Shown here in pieces: positions 34,340 to 46,800 of a DNA stretch of 64,000 bases. A program made the translations under genes and the position numbers. This stretch comes from Meconema thalassinum (Eukaryota > Arthropoda > Insecta > Orthoptera > Tettigoniidae), in contig OX336388.2 of assembly GCA_946902985.2 (NCBI GenBank), forward strand, positions 1,211,828,609-1,211,892,608. Reading direction: 5' to 3'. The notes under the pieces were generated by a model, which saw nothing but the letters and a program-made list of their open reading frames with translations, was not told the origin of the DNA and did not search any database. Numbering within the stretch: the first letter of the stretch is position 1; each line of letters starts with the position of its first letter.

Positions 34340-35620
34340 TACGCGGGGCTTAAGAAGACGAGTAGGCCTACCGCAAATAATGAGGCATTGTGTAGCCTAT
34401 ACTGAAATTTAGATTGACATAGAGATTAACATAGAGAAAGTAATACATATAAGCATGTGTGATAACGTCAGCTGAGGAGATAAGCGCTGTTCTATAGCCT
34501 TTCCACGCCACTCAATGAAGCCGTTTGGTCTCCATTTCTTGCGACGCGTTGCGAGTCCACGTTTTTGTGCTTAGACGGAAGCAAGCAAGCGTCGCGCTGG
34601 CATGAGATTTTCATCGGCGAGCGGAAACCACAAACCGTGGTCAAACGTGGGTACCTCTTCACGAAACAAGAATAATGACAGCTAGGCACTACATGAGAAG
34701 AAAGGTCAAATTGCTGCAATCTATTCAAATGAGCCCCCATTATGGTAAGTATTTAATGGCAAGCCAAATTTAGATACGGTTTCGTGCGAGATACAAGTAC
34801 TTGTTAAGCACCGCACAGCTCAAATTGAATACAAGAAGCGCTGAGATTTATCCGGTCAATGGGATGAGGTTTATGTAATGATCAGATGTTTTATCAGTAG
34901 GTCAGCAAGTTTAATGGTCACGTGCAATGTATTATACTGGCAAATATACAGCGAGATTACAAATAAATAAGTCTTTTCGTTATTCTACAGCAAAAATGAA
35001 GGTTAAATTCTTCACTGCACCGAGAAAAGGTACAGGCAAAATATGTTTTTGATTTATGATCTACAAAGCTATACTTAGAACATCAAGAAACGATAGTGAT
35101 ATTCAATTATTGATAGTGAGATTTACAGTATACTACATTTCATTTTGTTAAACGTATGTGTGAATCACAGCAGAAATTAGCTTAGGTGGTTTTATTTCGT
35201 ATAATTTAACACCAAATGTCGAACCAGCTATTTGAATCTCGTCTTTGAAGATATTTCATAGTAGTGTTCAATATTAAGCAATTGAGTTTTCCACCAAATG
35301 AATCATAGGTTTCATTCAATTACCACTTATATTAATTTTTCTCACTCTGTGGAGAGTCTTTATTTTTGTTGTAATGGATGTAATTTAGACGTCTTGTTCA
35401 CATAGTTCACTTCCATTTTTAAATTGTTGCATCTACCTTTTTGAAAGGAAACAATATTTAAATTATTCTATGTTTGGAATATAAAGTGATTATTCTGGAG
35501 TCAAATATACTTACGATTTTTAACCCAGCACAAATGGTGTGATTAATGAGAAATGGCTTATTCATGTACATAAGTCAGTGAGTAGGCTACTATACTATAG
35601 CTGCATGCCTATTATCTCAT
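34340..35620. other. Nothing recognised
   Basis: AT-rich, short frames only. No shared repeat found. Confidence 0.35.
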
Positions 35621-35623
35621 ATT

Positions 35624-36140
35624 GGGCGGCTTCGGTGGCGTATTTGGTAGCATGCTGAGCTTCTATGCCCAAGGTCGCGGGTTCAAATCCGGCCGAAGTC
35701 ATCGGATTTTTGAAGATCGTTAAAATCCCTCAGTATACCTTCCTTTGGAGGGGAAGTAAAGCTGGTGGGCCCATGTCATAGATTTATGTGATGTAAATGA
35801 GCCTTCCACTAACTACACTCATGTGAAGGTAAAATTTGTAGGTTACATTTGATTAACGCTATTAAGTTCCAACGTTCATCGTTAGGTTGTGGTTGCGGTG
35901 GTATCTATTAGCCAATTTTGCAGCTAGGTGTCGTTGTCGGTATCATTTGGTATCAAAAGTAGGAACTACTTAAAACTGACTGTCTGCTGTCTTTATCTGA
36001 ATTACATATAACTCACAATAATACAGCCATTACAATTAACACGGGTTATCAGGCAGATTCTACACACATCCAAAGTACACGGGGCTGCATGATCGCATTG
36101 TCGCAGCCCCCAAACAGAGGAACCAACCAACCTATCTAAC
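35624..36140 (+). mobile_element. Long tRNA-derived SINE, family C (copy 1)
   Basis: Head with GGTGGCGTATTTGGTAGCATG (A-box region) and GCGGGTTCAAATCCGGCC (B box), then a ~430-bp body with CCTTCCTTTGGAGGGGAAG and a 3' part with GGTTATCAGGCAGATTCTAC. It aligns end to end with 48223-48748. Unusually long for a SINE. The 3' part is also used by family D. Confidence 0.72.
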
Positions 36141-36164
36141 CTAGTTAAAGTAAATGCAGCAACG

Positions 36165-36242
36165 TATAATACCAGGGGCAGATGACCTCATAGTTCCACC
36201 CCTTAAAACAACAATAACTAACTAACTAACTAACTAACTAAC
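36165..36242 (+). repeat. Retrotransposon 3' tail with (TAAC)n
   Basis: GGGGCAGATGACCTC, CCCCTTAAAACAACAATAAC, then (CTAA)n. Parallel to 56138-56186 and related to the (ATC)n tails at 2676 and 55165. Confidence 0.5.
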
Positions 36243-36663
36243 GCATAATCCCAGTATAATGTCAAATCGATGCATTGATTGAGAGAACAAATTGGTCTTC
36301 TTTAGCCACTAAAGTATTTCGTAAGATAAGAAATATATTCTCTATACCCATACCATAATGATCTTTAAAATACTATAGCGGAGTTCAAGGTGTTGAGAAT
36401 TCGTGATATCTACACCATTATACAATATTATTCGCCAGTAAGCACTAAAATGGCTATTACATAGGAAAAATACGTGTGAACGAACAGAAACGAACTATAT
36501 AATGTATCGCATTCTTATGCAAACGTATTGTGGGATGAACCCCATTTTATTTTGAGGGCCAAGATCAGATACATGAACAAAGATCAGAACTCGTTTGTTA
36601 ACCAACAAACTATAGTCATGGCAAACGCTGGTCTTAGTCAACACTAATGTCTTTGGATGGTCT

Positions 36664-36726
36664 CCCGTGGCTCATAATCACAAGATTCACGGTCACGTAA
36701 AACTACAATCTTCCTTCTTCTTTTTT
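36664..36726 (+). mobile_element. 5'-truncated SINE A with target duplications
   Basis: Only the 3' ~60 bp of SINE A (CCCGTGGCTCATAATC ... ending in a T/C-rich tail) is present. It is bounded by a perfect 14-bp duplication TCTTTGGATGGTCT (36650-36663 and 36727-36740). The tRNA promoter is missing: a 5'-truncated retrotransposition event. Confidence 0.75.
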
Positions 36727-37026
36727 TCTTTGGATGGTCTCTGCCCATGGCGGTTCCTGGTGTCAAATTGTGTTACTACTGCCACACCTGGCCTGGTGGC
36801 AAACGGAATTAATACCGCCACGCCAAATCCCCTTGGAGTTAATGTGGCTACAGTTGAAAACAATTCGGAAATCTCTTACGTCGGTTCTAATTCGTTGTTA
36901 CTGGCCCGATTCATTCCATTAGCGTAAGTGCAGGGTATTTTCGTGTTTGGTTGATTGGCTGGTTGGTTGCTTGGCGCTGCAACTTAGCGGTGAATTAATA
37001 TACGGTATATCCTCTACGCATCCGAG

Positions 37027-37185
37027 TGTTCAATGGGCAGGCAGTTTAAAGCAGCCAGGAGGGATGCGATCCAGCTGGGAGTGAAAATGCCGCGGCGGTC
37101 GCAGTGGGTTGGTGCTGCCACCTATCTTGTGTTGAATGGACAGGCAGTTTAGCAGCTTGGAGGGATGCGATCTAGCTGGCAGTGG
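37027..37185 (+). repeat. Tandem duplication, ~105-bp period
   Basis: Blocks GGCAGGCAGTTTAAAGCAGC...GGAGGGATGCGATC and GGACAGGCAGTTTAGCAGC...GGAGGGATGCGATC occur about 105 bp apart. Non-coding. Confidence 0.6.
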
Positions 37186-37471
37186 GTGTAGCATGGCCTC
37201 TTACCGAGATATATGGAAACTTGGTGGTCCCGTCTTGAGCTACTGTTGCTGTGGACATGGCCGGCCTTGCTATTACTTCATCAGTTTATTTTCTGACTTT
37301 ATTAGCCTTTGCTTGAGTGCAAAACGGACGAAATCAGAAGAATGAGAAAGACTATCGAAAATTCATGTAATCTATGTGTATGCAAGATTTGGTTGAGATT
37401 GGTGGAACGGTGTAGATTTGTATACGGAATAAATCCACCCACCCACATACAGACTTTCACTTTCATATAAA

Positions 37472-39677
37472 GACTAGCTGTACCCGGCATGCGTTGCAAT
37501 GCCAATCAAAGAAAGTGTTGGCGATGTGACTTTGTTTGTTGAACTGCTTTTGGATTCCCAATATATTTTTTTCTTTTTACGTTAACCACCTCTAAACTAT
37601 TATAAAATCGATTTACTATCTCAGAAACAATCATGATAGCGTGCTCAACAACTCTCCAAAGTTTCATCGCAATGTAATGAATGATATATGAATGCATACG
37701 GGTCTTTGTTGAAACGATTCGAGCACCATCACCCATTCGTTGAATCTACTCGTACGCTGCCTATTGTAAAATAGATTTAGGCCTACTAAGTCGAAAACCT
37801 TCCCAGACGTGTACACAACAACTCATCACAATTTCATCGCAATCGGATGAATGGCATATGAACGCAAACGGGAATTTATTTAAAAGTTTCGCGCGCCGTC
37901 ACTCATTTGTTGAATCTACTTGTGCGCCACACATTGAAAAACAGATTTACTAAATCATAAAACTTTGCAGGACTCAACTCACCAAAGTTTTATCACAATC
38001 GGATGAATGGTATATGAACGCATACGGGAATTTGTTTAAACGCTTCGCGCACCGTCACTCATTTGTTGAATATACCCATTGAAAAACGGATTTACTAATT
38101 CTTAAACCTTTGCAGGACTGTACTCAACTCACAAAAGTTCTATCACAATAGGATGAATGGTATATGAACGCATACGGGAATTTGTTTAAGCGCTTCGCGC
38201 ACCGTCACTCATTTGTTGAATCTACCCATTGAAAAACGGATTTACTAATTCATAAACCTTTGCAGGACTGTACTCAACTCACAAAAGTTCTATCACAATC
38301 GGATGAATGGTATATGGACGCATACGGGACATTTTTGAAACGATTCACGCGCTGTCGCTCATTAGTTGAATCTACTCGTGCACTACCAATTGTAAAATTG
38401 ATTTACTAAGTCAGAAACCTTTCCTGGAGTGTACAGAACAATTTACGAAAGTTTCATCGCAATCGGATGAATGGTATATGAACGCACGCGGGACTTCGTT
38501 GAAACGATTCACGTGTCGTCGCTCATTTGTTGAATCTACTCGTGCGCTACCTATTGCAAAGTGGATTTACTAAGTCAGAAACCTTCCCGGATGTGTACAC
38601 TACATCCCACCCAAGTTTCATCGCTATCGGACGAATGGTATTTGAACGCATACAGGACTTTGTTAAAAAGCTTCGCGCGTCTTCGCTCATTTGTTGAATC
38701 TACTCGTGCGCTACCTATTGTAAAATGGATTTACTAAGCCTGAAACCTTCCCTGGAGTGTACACAACAACTCACCCAAGTTTCATCGCTAACGGACGAAT
38801 GGTATATGAACGCATACGGGACTTTGTTGAAACGCTTCGTGCGTAGTCGCTTCCTATTGTATAAAGTCGATTTACTAAGCCAGAAACATTCACGGAAGTG
38901 TACACAACATCTCACCTAAGTTTCATCGCTATTGGACGAATGGCATATGCATGCATACGGGACTTTGTTGAAACGCTTCGCGCGTCGTCACTCATTTGTT
39001 GAATCTACTCGTGCGCTAATATTGTAAAGGGGATTTACTAAGCCAGAAACCTTCCCTGAAGTGCACACAACATCTCACCCAAGTTTCATCGCAATGGGAT
39101 GAATGGTATATGAACGCATGTGGGATTTTGTTGAAACGAATCGCACTCGATTTTGTTGAAGCTACTCGCGAGCTATCTATTGTTAATTGGATTTACTATG
39201 CCTATAACTTTCCCGGGAGTGTGCACAACAACCCACCAACATTTGGTCGCAATTGGATGAATTGTAGGCTATATGAACGCATCGACAACACTGATTTGTT
39301 TGATCGTCTTTGTCGCGGCATTGTTAATGATGATTCAAAGAGAATACAAATTACGTTGAGTAACTAACGGAATTTCATGTTAACAGCCTCGTTTTCTATA
39401 CTGGTAGTGGAGAGCGCTACTCGCATCCAGTCGGCCGTGTCTCGACAAGAGCTACTGTTGCCTGGAAACGACTTGCCTTAGCTGTCATTTGCGTTACGTT
39501 TTATAGTGACTTGTGTTCTCTTTGACGTTTTAAGTTAGTCATGGTATTAAAAAAAAGTATCCTATGTCCGTCTCCTGGTTCTAAGCTACCTCCACACCAA
39601 TTTTCAGCCAAATCGGTTCCGCCGTTCTTGAGTTATAAATAGTGTAACTAACACGACTTTCTTTTATATATATAGAT
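37472..39677 (+). mobile_element. Composite repeat element with internal satellite body
   Basis: Opens with CTAGCTGTACCCGGCATGCG and closes with a CCAAATCGGTTCCGCCGTTC block and TTTTATATATATAGAT. This pairing of ends recurs in uncharacterised interspersed elements of arthropods, from memory and not checked here. The interior is an 11-unit degenerate array (37560-39300). No reading frame of note. Class not determined. Confidence 0.5.
37560..39300 (+). repeat. 11-unit degenerate satellite, 140-172 bp per unit
   Basis: The core TTCATCGCAATCGGATGAAT with GGTATATGAACGCATACGGG recurs at about 37677, 37849, 38005, 38155, 38305, 38470, 38633, 38797, 38937, 39101 and 39255. Each unit also has a TCATTTGTTGAATCTACTCG-like block and GGATTTACTAAG. 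The short frames inside are by-products of the repeat. Confidence 0.8.
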
Positions 39678-39679
39678 AT

Positions 39680-41117
39680 CGTATATGGAGCGTAATACGC
39701 TTAAAAACATGACCCTTAATGTGGGTTCTTCAATTTAAACTAAAATATATACAGATTTTCTGCATGAATTCTTTCAATAAAAGTGAAGATTATCGTTGTA
39801 TGTCATCAACTACAGGGTAATATCACTAGAGTAGGGACAGGAGCTCGTGGAATGCTGCTAGAGAGAATGGCATTAGAGGCATGCTCTCTGCTATTTAGGT
39901 CAGGCGATGATAATGACTAGTCACTTTCCCCCTGAGGTATTCATTTGGCATTCACATTCTATTGTCCCTTGGTTCACTACAACAGGGAATTTTGGTTTCT
40001 AACTAGTATTCAAAAATGTTTCGAGTCAGTCAAGAAAGCAATCAACGTTGAAATATTTCGGCAAGAATTTATGTAACATAGAGTTGGAAAGGATAGATTC
40101 TCAGAAAGAATATTCCTTCCAAAAGGGAAAGAAGATCAGACAGAGGCCGAATCATTTGGTGAACTGTTACGAAAGTGAGTTATTTGAACGGTCCAGACTG
40201 GGTTACATCCAGTGACCTTGATAATATTAGGGAAGGTGTGCTTTATTCCTTTAAGTGGCGTTAAAAAGCCTAAAAACTGATATCAAAATCGACTTAATTA
40301 TAATAACTTTCCGAGTTTCCACATTCATCCACGAGGGAAGCTATTGCGAACACTCAAGATTTATGAAGAAGCTACTGCTCTATCCACCGTGAGGTTCGTT
40401 GAAGATATTGATAAAAAGCGCACAAAGTACATTGCCAATTGATTAATTCTACATTTCATGAGTTATGATGGTTTAAACCGATTTAGCACAGTCTCAAAAT
40501 AAGCTTACCTGGCCGGGCCATGTGATTTGTTTTTTGTCAGATGTGGTGATGTGAATGAATGCAATTTGTAATAAACCGACTTAATCAATACACGTTTCCG
40601 ATAATCAACATACATTCATCAGGGAAGCCAACACACAGAAATATTAAAGTGCAGTATCCATTATTCCATTCAACATTGTGTACACGGAAGATTTGTAAGA
40701 GTTGTGCGTGTCTCAATGTATGTACAATACATATGTATTTTTGACCAATTTCGAACGACCTCTGCTAAAAGGATTCCACAAGTGAACATCTGCGACAGAC
40801 ATGTCACCTCATCGACTGTAGGAAACCTATTGCTTGCTACACAAAGCTCCAAACATATATATGTACCTACTCACAATTAACCTCACACTGCATCAATCTA
40901 CGTGAATCCTCAACAATTGAATAACGTACATGCTAAATACAAATACTAACCTGTATGCTCCTTTTTAATAAAGTTGCCCAACATAAGAAACCAAAAATGC
41001 AATAATACTGTCATTAAATTTCATTTCAACATGAGTTACGTGATAATAATATGTTTTTAGGTAAATACTAAGCTTGGAATATATTTATTGAATAACATAT
41101 TTCATTTCTACAATATC
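39680..41117. other. Nothing firmly recognised
   Basis: Two weakly similar blocks (CGACTTAAT...CATTCATC...GGGAAGC at about 40290-40345 and 40575-40630) hint at an old duplication. No gene. Confidence 0.35.
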
Positions 41118-41125
41118 ATCCCAGG
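41118..41125. repeat. 8-bp target duplication of hAT-like MITE, left
   Basis: ATCCCAGG, identical to 41719-41726. Confidence 0.8.
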
Positions 41126-41718
41126 CAGTGCTTGATTTCTAAAGAAAGAGGTTCCGGTACTGTGGGCTACAGGATGGTGGTGAGAGGGTGATGAGAGGGG
41201 GACGGGTAGGGGTTAGGGGATGGGGGGGGGGGGGGCTTTATGGAATGTTGAAATAACGAGTTCTAAAAGCGATATTTTTACGCTTTTCTGAACACTTTTA
41301 AAAATTAATCAGTGGACAAAATAGCAATCTAATTATGATAGCAATTTTAAATTAGATTGAGACTGCTGTAGCAACATTTTTCTTACCAAAGCCGTTGGCC
41401 TATATTAAATTTTAATGTAGGCCTATTAGGCTAACATTCAAACAATGTACATTATTTCAATTTTTTTTTATTTTTACATAATTTAAAAAATTAAATACAT
41501 TCGGTTTGAAAATACACACATGTTCACCAACAATCATTTATTTCTTGTTTTATAATTTTGTCTTTACAGTTTTCTGAAATATTATCCAGTCAAAGACCAA
41601 GTTGACCTTGACAACTAACGTTCCACAGTTCTAAAAATTATGTTATATATTCGACTTTTCCCCCGATCAGAGGTTTCGGTACGGCGTACCGGTGCGTACC
41701 GTCACAAATCTAGCCCTG
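41126..41718. mobile_element. hAT-like non-autonomous transposon (MITE), 593 bp
   Basis: Termini CAGTGCTTGATTT and, inverted, CAGGGCTAGATTT, with further similarity (GGTTCCGGTAC against a GGTACG-rich right end), flanked by a perfect 8-bp duplication. CAG-type ends with an 8-bp duplication are diagnostic of hAT. The interior has a G-rich stretch with a long poly-G near 41221-41235 and no transposase. The right end contains a GGTACG/CGTACC local palindrome (41678-41700). Confidence 0.82.
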
Positions 41719-41726
41719 ATCCCAGG

Positions 41727-43648
41727 TAAATGCTTAACTTAGAAACAATGCGTCTACACTGCGAGCTACCTGAAAGCTGTTCAGCTCATCCTCTCTCACC
41801 GCTGGTTGAAACATTCGTGATTAATACACTCTGAAATTACGTTAGTCCCTTCTAGTATCATACGTTTACATATATAACAACTTTGTTAACATCTCAACAT
41901 ACAGTACAATTCATCGCCACGTTAACACCATACAACATGTGTCAACTCAAACAGAAATATTACGAAAATATCTCGTGTATCCAAACTACTCGCTGTAGCC
42001 TGATCCACATTTGCTCGTATATTGCTCTGCGTGAAATATTCCTTTACCCTGTAATGCAATCTTGCGTTAAGCTATGTGAATGTGTTGTAATCCTGAAGAG
42101 TAAATGCGTTACGAAACAACTAAGTAATGGAAAGCAATGGATCGGGACAGTGTAACAATATAATAAAAGTTCTCATCCAATGTGTTGAGTTGCCTTTACG
42201 TTCTCTGAGGCCTGGCTCTAGCTTTTGAGTTACTTTGAACCTTCTGTAAATTCAAAGTTTACAAATGGAAATAAATAAATAAATAGATAGATAAATAAAT
42301 GTTTGACCTTTGTGGTTGAAAATAGTACATTATGCAACGAGCCTATCAGGGCAATAATTAAGACACCAGTACGCTCGTTTTATAATTTTCATACGAGTGT
42401 CATAATTACAATTATAGGCGAGTTGAATACGACTGTTTATGTTCGACGATAATTATAACTATTTTATGTTCGAACATAAATATTCATAAATATCTGTCGA
42501 TATTTCACCAGTTTTATGTACTGACAGAGCGCATGGGATGCAGAGAATACCTGGTATTTGACCATGACCTCCTCGATTAACCTACTATGACACTAGGCCA
42601 CGCAGTGAAATTTAAATTAGAAGGCCTTTGAACTCAGTGCAGGTGCGATGCTATCATTATCTAATTGGTCAAACAACTGTTTCTTGAGCTCTGATTGGTG
42701 GGAGAAACTGTTTCATAATGAAAACTAGTGTCATAATGAGCCTCATTATAGTACAGTTTTCTGACATAATAGTCAGGGTCGAACATAAATGTTTTTAAAG
42801 GCGTTTATGGCTTTGAAAAATTGGTTAATTGGTGTCTGAATGATCACGTGGCTACAGGAGGGCAGAAGAGTTTGCAATTTCCCTCATAAGTATGTTTCAG
42901 TAGTAGAATCAAATGCTTGTCTTCGTACAATTCCTATCGCAGGTGGTCAAGTTTTCATGCTATTATGCTTTCGTTGAAAAATTGTCGTTCACGTAGTCTA
43001 GTCGAACTCTTTCCCTAGTTTCATAATCGTTCTAAATTTCAAGCATCTCGTTTCATTCCCATTCGCACACAGCTGTTGTTCAGGAGAATGGATCTATAAT
43101 TCACCTTCGAACACAGCTATGCTATTAACCAAGTGCTCTCGCGTGATGTCTTCACCCAGCGTGACGATTATACCTGCACAAAGCTTGAAGCGTATCTCAA
43201 TCCTAGAGTGGAGGAGAGTAATGACACCCATGGCGAGGTATTGCAGCAACGATAATTTTCTGTTTTCTGATAAATGTTCTTTTTAAATATAGCTGTGCTG
43301 AATCCCTTTGTAGTAAGAAATTCACGTTATCAGCGCGGTATTTAACGTTGGTGGATCAGCGAAGGAGACATAATAATGGTACATATTGTATGGTTAAGCT
43401 GAGTACAGTATGCTGTAAATAATAGGTGCAAAATACAGGCTACTCATGTCTGAACTCGCCTAATCTTGTCCCATCCCCTGGGTTTGGACGAGCTGTAACC
43501 GTGTCCACTTATCCTGGTGGACACACAAAGGCTCGGATTAACAGTGAGATAGGAATAGTGTTTTGCTTGCGAGTGCTAGGTAACTGAATAAACCGAGACA
43601 ACATGGTACTGTTGGATCATTGTTTGAAAGTGACTGATATCATTATAA
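41727..43648. other. Intergenic DNA with palindromic AT-rich patches
   Basis: No gene. TTATGTTCGAC (about 42437) is inverted at about 42778 (GTCGAACATAA), with an internal TATGTTCGAACATA palindrome near 42467 and ATAATGAGCCTCATTAT near 42733. This may be an eroded MITE. Confidence 0.35.
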
Positions 43649-43649
43649 T

Positions 43650-43862
43650 TTATTTGTTAAAATTCAGCAATTCTTCTAGTTTTGTGCCGTCTTGTGTGGG
43701 GTTTCACCTAGGACAACAAGCTGGCACATCAGCGGGCTCTTGGTGTCCCCGCCTGGACCCCCACAGGAGTAGCGAACTGCGTGCTACCTTCCTTTATATG
43801 CAGTGCAACTGCACGACTTTATTGCGAGTAATAAAAGCTCAAGCAGTCTTAACCTCCCTATT
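43650..43862 (+). repeat. Dispersed repeat J, uninterrupted copy
   Basis: About 210 bp matching, in inverted orientation, 52920-53345. Shared blocks: CAGCAATTCTTCTAG, GGCTCTTGGTGTCCCCGCC, GACCCCCACAGGAG, AAAGCTCAAGCAG. This copy lacks the SINE present in the other and so gives the empty site. Confidence 0.65.
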
Positions 43863-43869
43863 GAACCCG

Positions 43870-46800
43870 AGGGGGTCATGCTGACTGATATCGAACGTGG
43901 ATCTCAGAGACTGTGATCTCAGTATAAAGGTTCCACCAGGGAACGAACCCGAGGTCTGTTGAGGGAGTTTCATTGTAAAAACCCCTAGAGAAAAGTATAT
44001 ATTTAATCACTGGTGTGATTTCAGTTGATAATGACATTATTTATTAAAATAATGCAGGGAAATTGAGCGGAATACCGCATTATTGGACTACTTGGAGTAG
44101 GCTATGCTGGACTTGGAGCACAGTAGTGCAGAGTTTGACGTTTACTAAAAGGCCCAGAATATTAGGAGGAGACTCTTGGAGCCGTGTCAATCTTGCTGAC
44201 CTAGTTAAGTCGTCTGGAAGAGGTTGGGGGGTTGAATAATGACCCAGTTCTTCCCCGACTGAGAATAGGACTAAGAAGAGTGGGGAGAGATCCCAAGGAA
44301 AATCATTGATTACTCGTGATTGGAGTAACGCAATGACATGAGAGTTGCACACAGGTGAATCTTTAGCCCGGAGGCTAATTTTAGAGCCTTTAATCTGCGA
44401 AATTGACGCATATTTAATGGAGTGCGGAAGGACATAAGACTATGGATGTTCGCGGCTGGGTTTGACGATGTCGCCAGGGATTCCCACAGAAACAGCGTCC
44501 CCACGCTATGGAGAAAGAAATTAATATTAATTAATTGGCCGAGCGATCCGTCAGCACGCAGATAGTTCTGGGATCAGTGAAGAAAAAGGAACCCGATGAG
44601 CATGGTTTCGAGACCAGAATCATGCTGGGAGAAGAGTCGAGATAGCGCGGGAAATTTTAGCTCTACTTTTTGTGTGAAACCAATATAAGGGAGTCGACCC
44701 TTGGCAGAGACAGTCGCTACACAGTTTTTGTCACACAGTCGGAAGCAGTTGTTGAGGCGGAACGTATGTCGGTCCGGCTCGGGAAAGGACGCTCAAACAA
44801 AGACTTGTACATTTGAGTGAACCATTATATTCACCGCACATCGTAATGCACCAAGTGAGAAGATAATAATGTATAGTCAGGAATTAATAAGAAGTACGGT
44901 AATCAACGAACTTTATTGTGTGAAATGTGTATTACCGAAGGCAAGGAAGGAGGCCCGGACTTCGACTTGGGAAGCCGTGCAGTAAAACGTTTAGAAAGCT
45001 TTTATTAATAATAGTCGTGCTGCATGTGTAGTCAGCAGTACGAACAATGGTGTGTTCACATAGGAAGCACCGTGTGAGATAAGTTGCAGAACTATTGAAT
45101 ATAATAATCTGTGTAAGATTATGTACAATGTTAAGCGCAATGTATAATATATTGACTGATCATACATGTCTTATTACGCTGGAATGCGCTGTGAGAAACT
45201 TTACGAAGCATTTGGTAATGTCTTAAGAATACCAAATAGTAACGCTCAGGACGGAAGTAAGCATATTTATGCAAATCAGGAAGCTTACCGTAGGATTATT
45301 GATAGACTGTTGGTGAATTCCGGGGGCAGATGAACCAGACTTTCAATCAGGAGTTGGTAGGAGCACGGAAGATGCCGTCGACACCTGCAATTTTGATATT
45401 TTTGCTAGGGAATTTCAACCAATGAAAAGTGTAAAACGTGACGTGTGTTATGTATAAATCATATGTGAAATGTCTTTTAAATTAATGGTTTAATAAGTGT
45501 TATAAAGTGTCATGTGTTTTGGGAGCAATAGCTTCTTTATAGAAATGCAAAGTGTCGTGTGGTTAATGGAAGAAATGTATCATAAAATGTGTGTATTCAA
45601 GATGCAAATGTCGCACTAAATCTGCATATGGCAGGCGACCCGGGAGGATATAAGTGGTTGGAGCCACCATGATGAGCCGATATATGTGAGTACCCCACAA
45701 ATTATGTTGATGTAGAAGTATAGGCCACTGCATGTAATGTGATTTCAGAGTTATAAAGATGCCAGTAAGAATCAGTATTAGGAGATAGACCCTCCAGGTT
45801 TAATCATTATTGTGTTGATTTTAATAGAGTTGAGATGTTATTTTGCATCAGTGAGTGGATTAATCGTTACCACTATTAATTAAAAATGGCAAATTAGTTA
45901 TGTAAACGTAACGGAACGAACACGGTTGTTCGAGTTTGAAGATGATTAAGTTGTGTCGGATTTTGGTAATTTATGTCAGTGAGAATAATAATAATAATAA
46001 TAAATAATAAAAGGTATGAATGAATGCATCAGGCAAAATGTTGTAAGCAAGAAATATTTACGCTAAAGGGCAAGACTTATCGATCTAAGCCTTAAGATTA
46101 TACAGTAAGATTACATTACGGGATTAAGAAAAGAGTTTTATATCAGAATATTGTATTAATGGGAACATAATTATGCCAGGAAATGGAAGAGCTTTCTAGT
46201 GAATTGAATTTGCAGCTTGTGTAAAAGCTTATAGAGTAATTGATAGATTTCTCTTAATAATTATAGGACGAAGGTCGTAACATTAGGTCAGGAACCAGGT
46301 GGTCTATTCGACGTATGAAATCTCGTATGCCGTGGGCATACTGGGAGATATGCTTTGTGCCAGAGTGTAATTAGTGATTGGACCCTAACTCTGATGATGG
46401 ATATGGAATGTTCCGGGTTCGAATCCCGTGATAGGTGAGAGGAAAACGATGGACATCTCTGCACTCTATCTGATTCCCCGAGAACTTGTTATTGAGTGAT
46501 TCGGCTCTGTTGAAGCGAATCTCATGACGGCAGCATGTGGGCTGACCGCAGCATTTATTTAAGATACCGGTTATCTACTAGACCAATGTTTTATGAACCT
46601 CGTGCCTTCATGCTGAAATGGGCCTATTTGGTGCCAGTTATTATCCTCAGGGTAGGAATAAATGTTAAAGCTCATCCAGTACCTATTTGCATAATATTCA
46701 GTTTAAGTCCATTGGGATATGTGTGTCACTGGGACCACGGTATTTGTCTTGTAGAATCTTATTCTGCTTAGGGGAGATAAAGACTTGAGACAGGAAACGA

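Noticed and set aside
37560..39300. CRISPR-like array
   Set aside because: Units are 140-172 bp, degenerate throughout, with no constant-repeat/variable-spacer pattern, and the DNA is eukaryotic.
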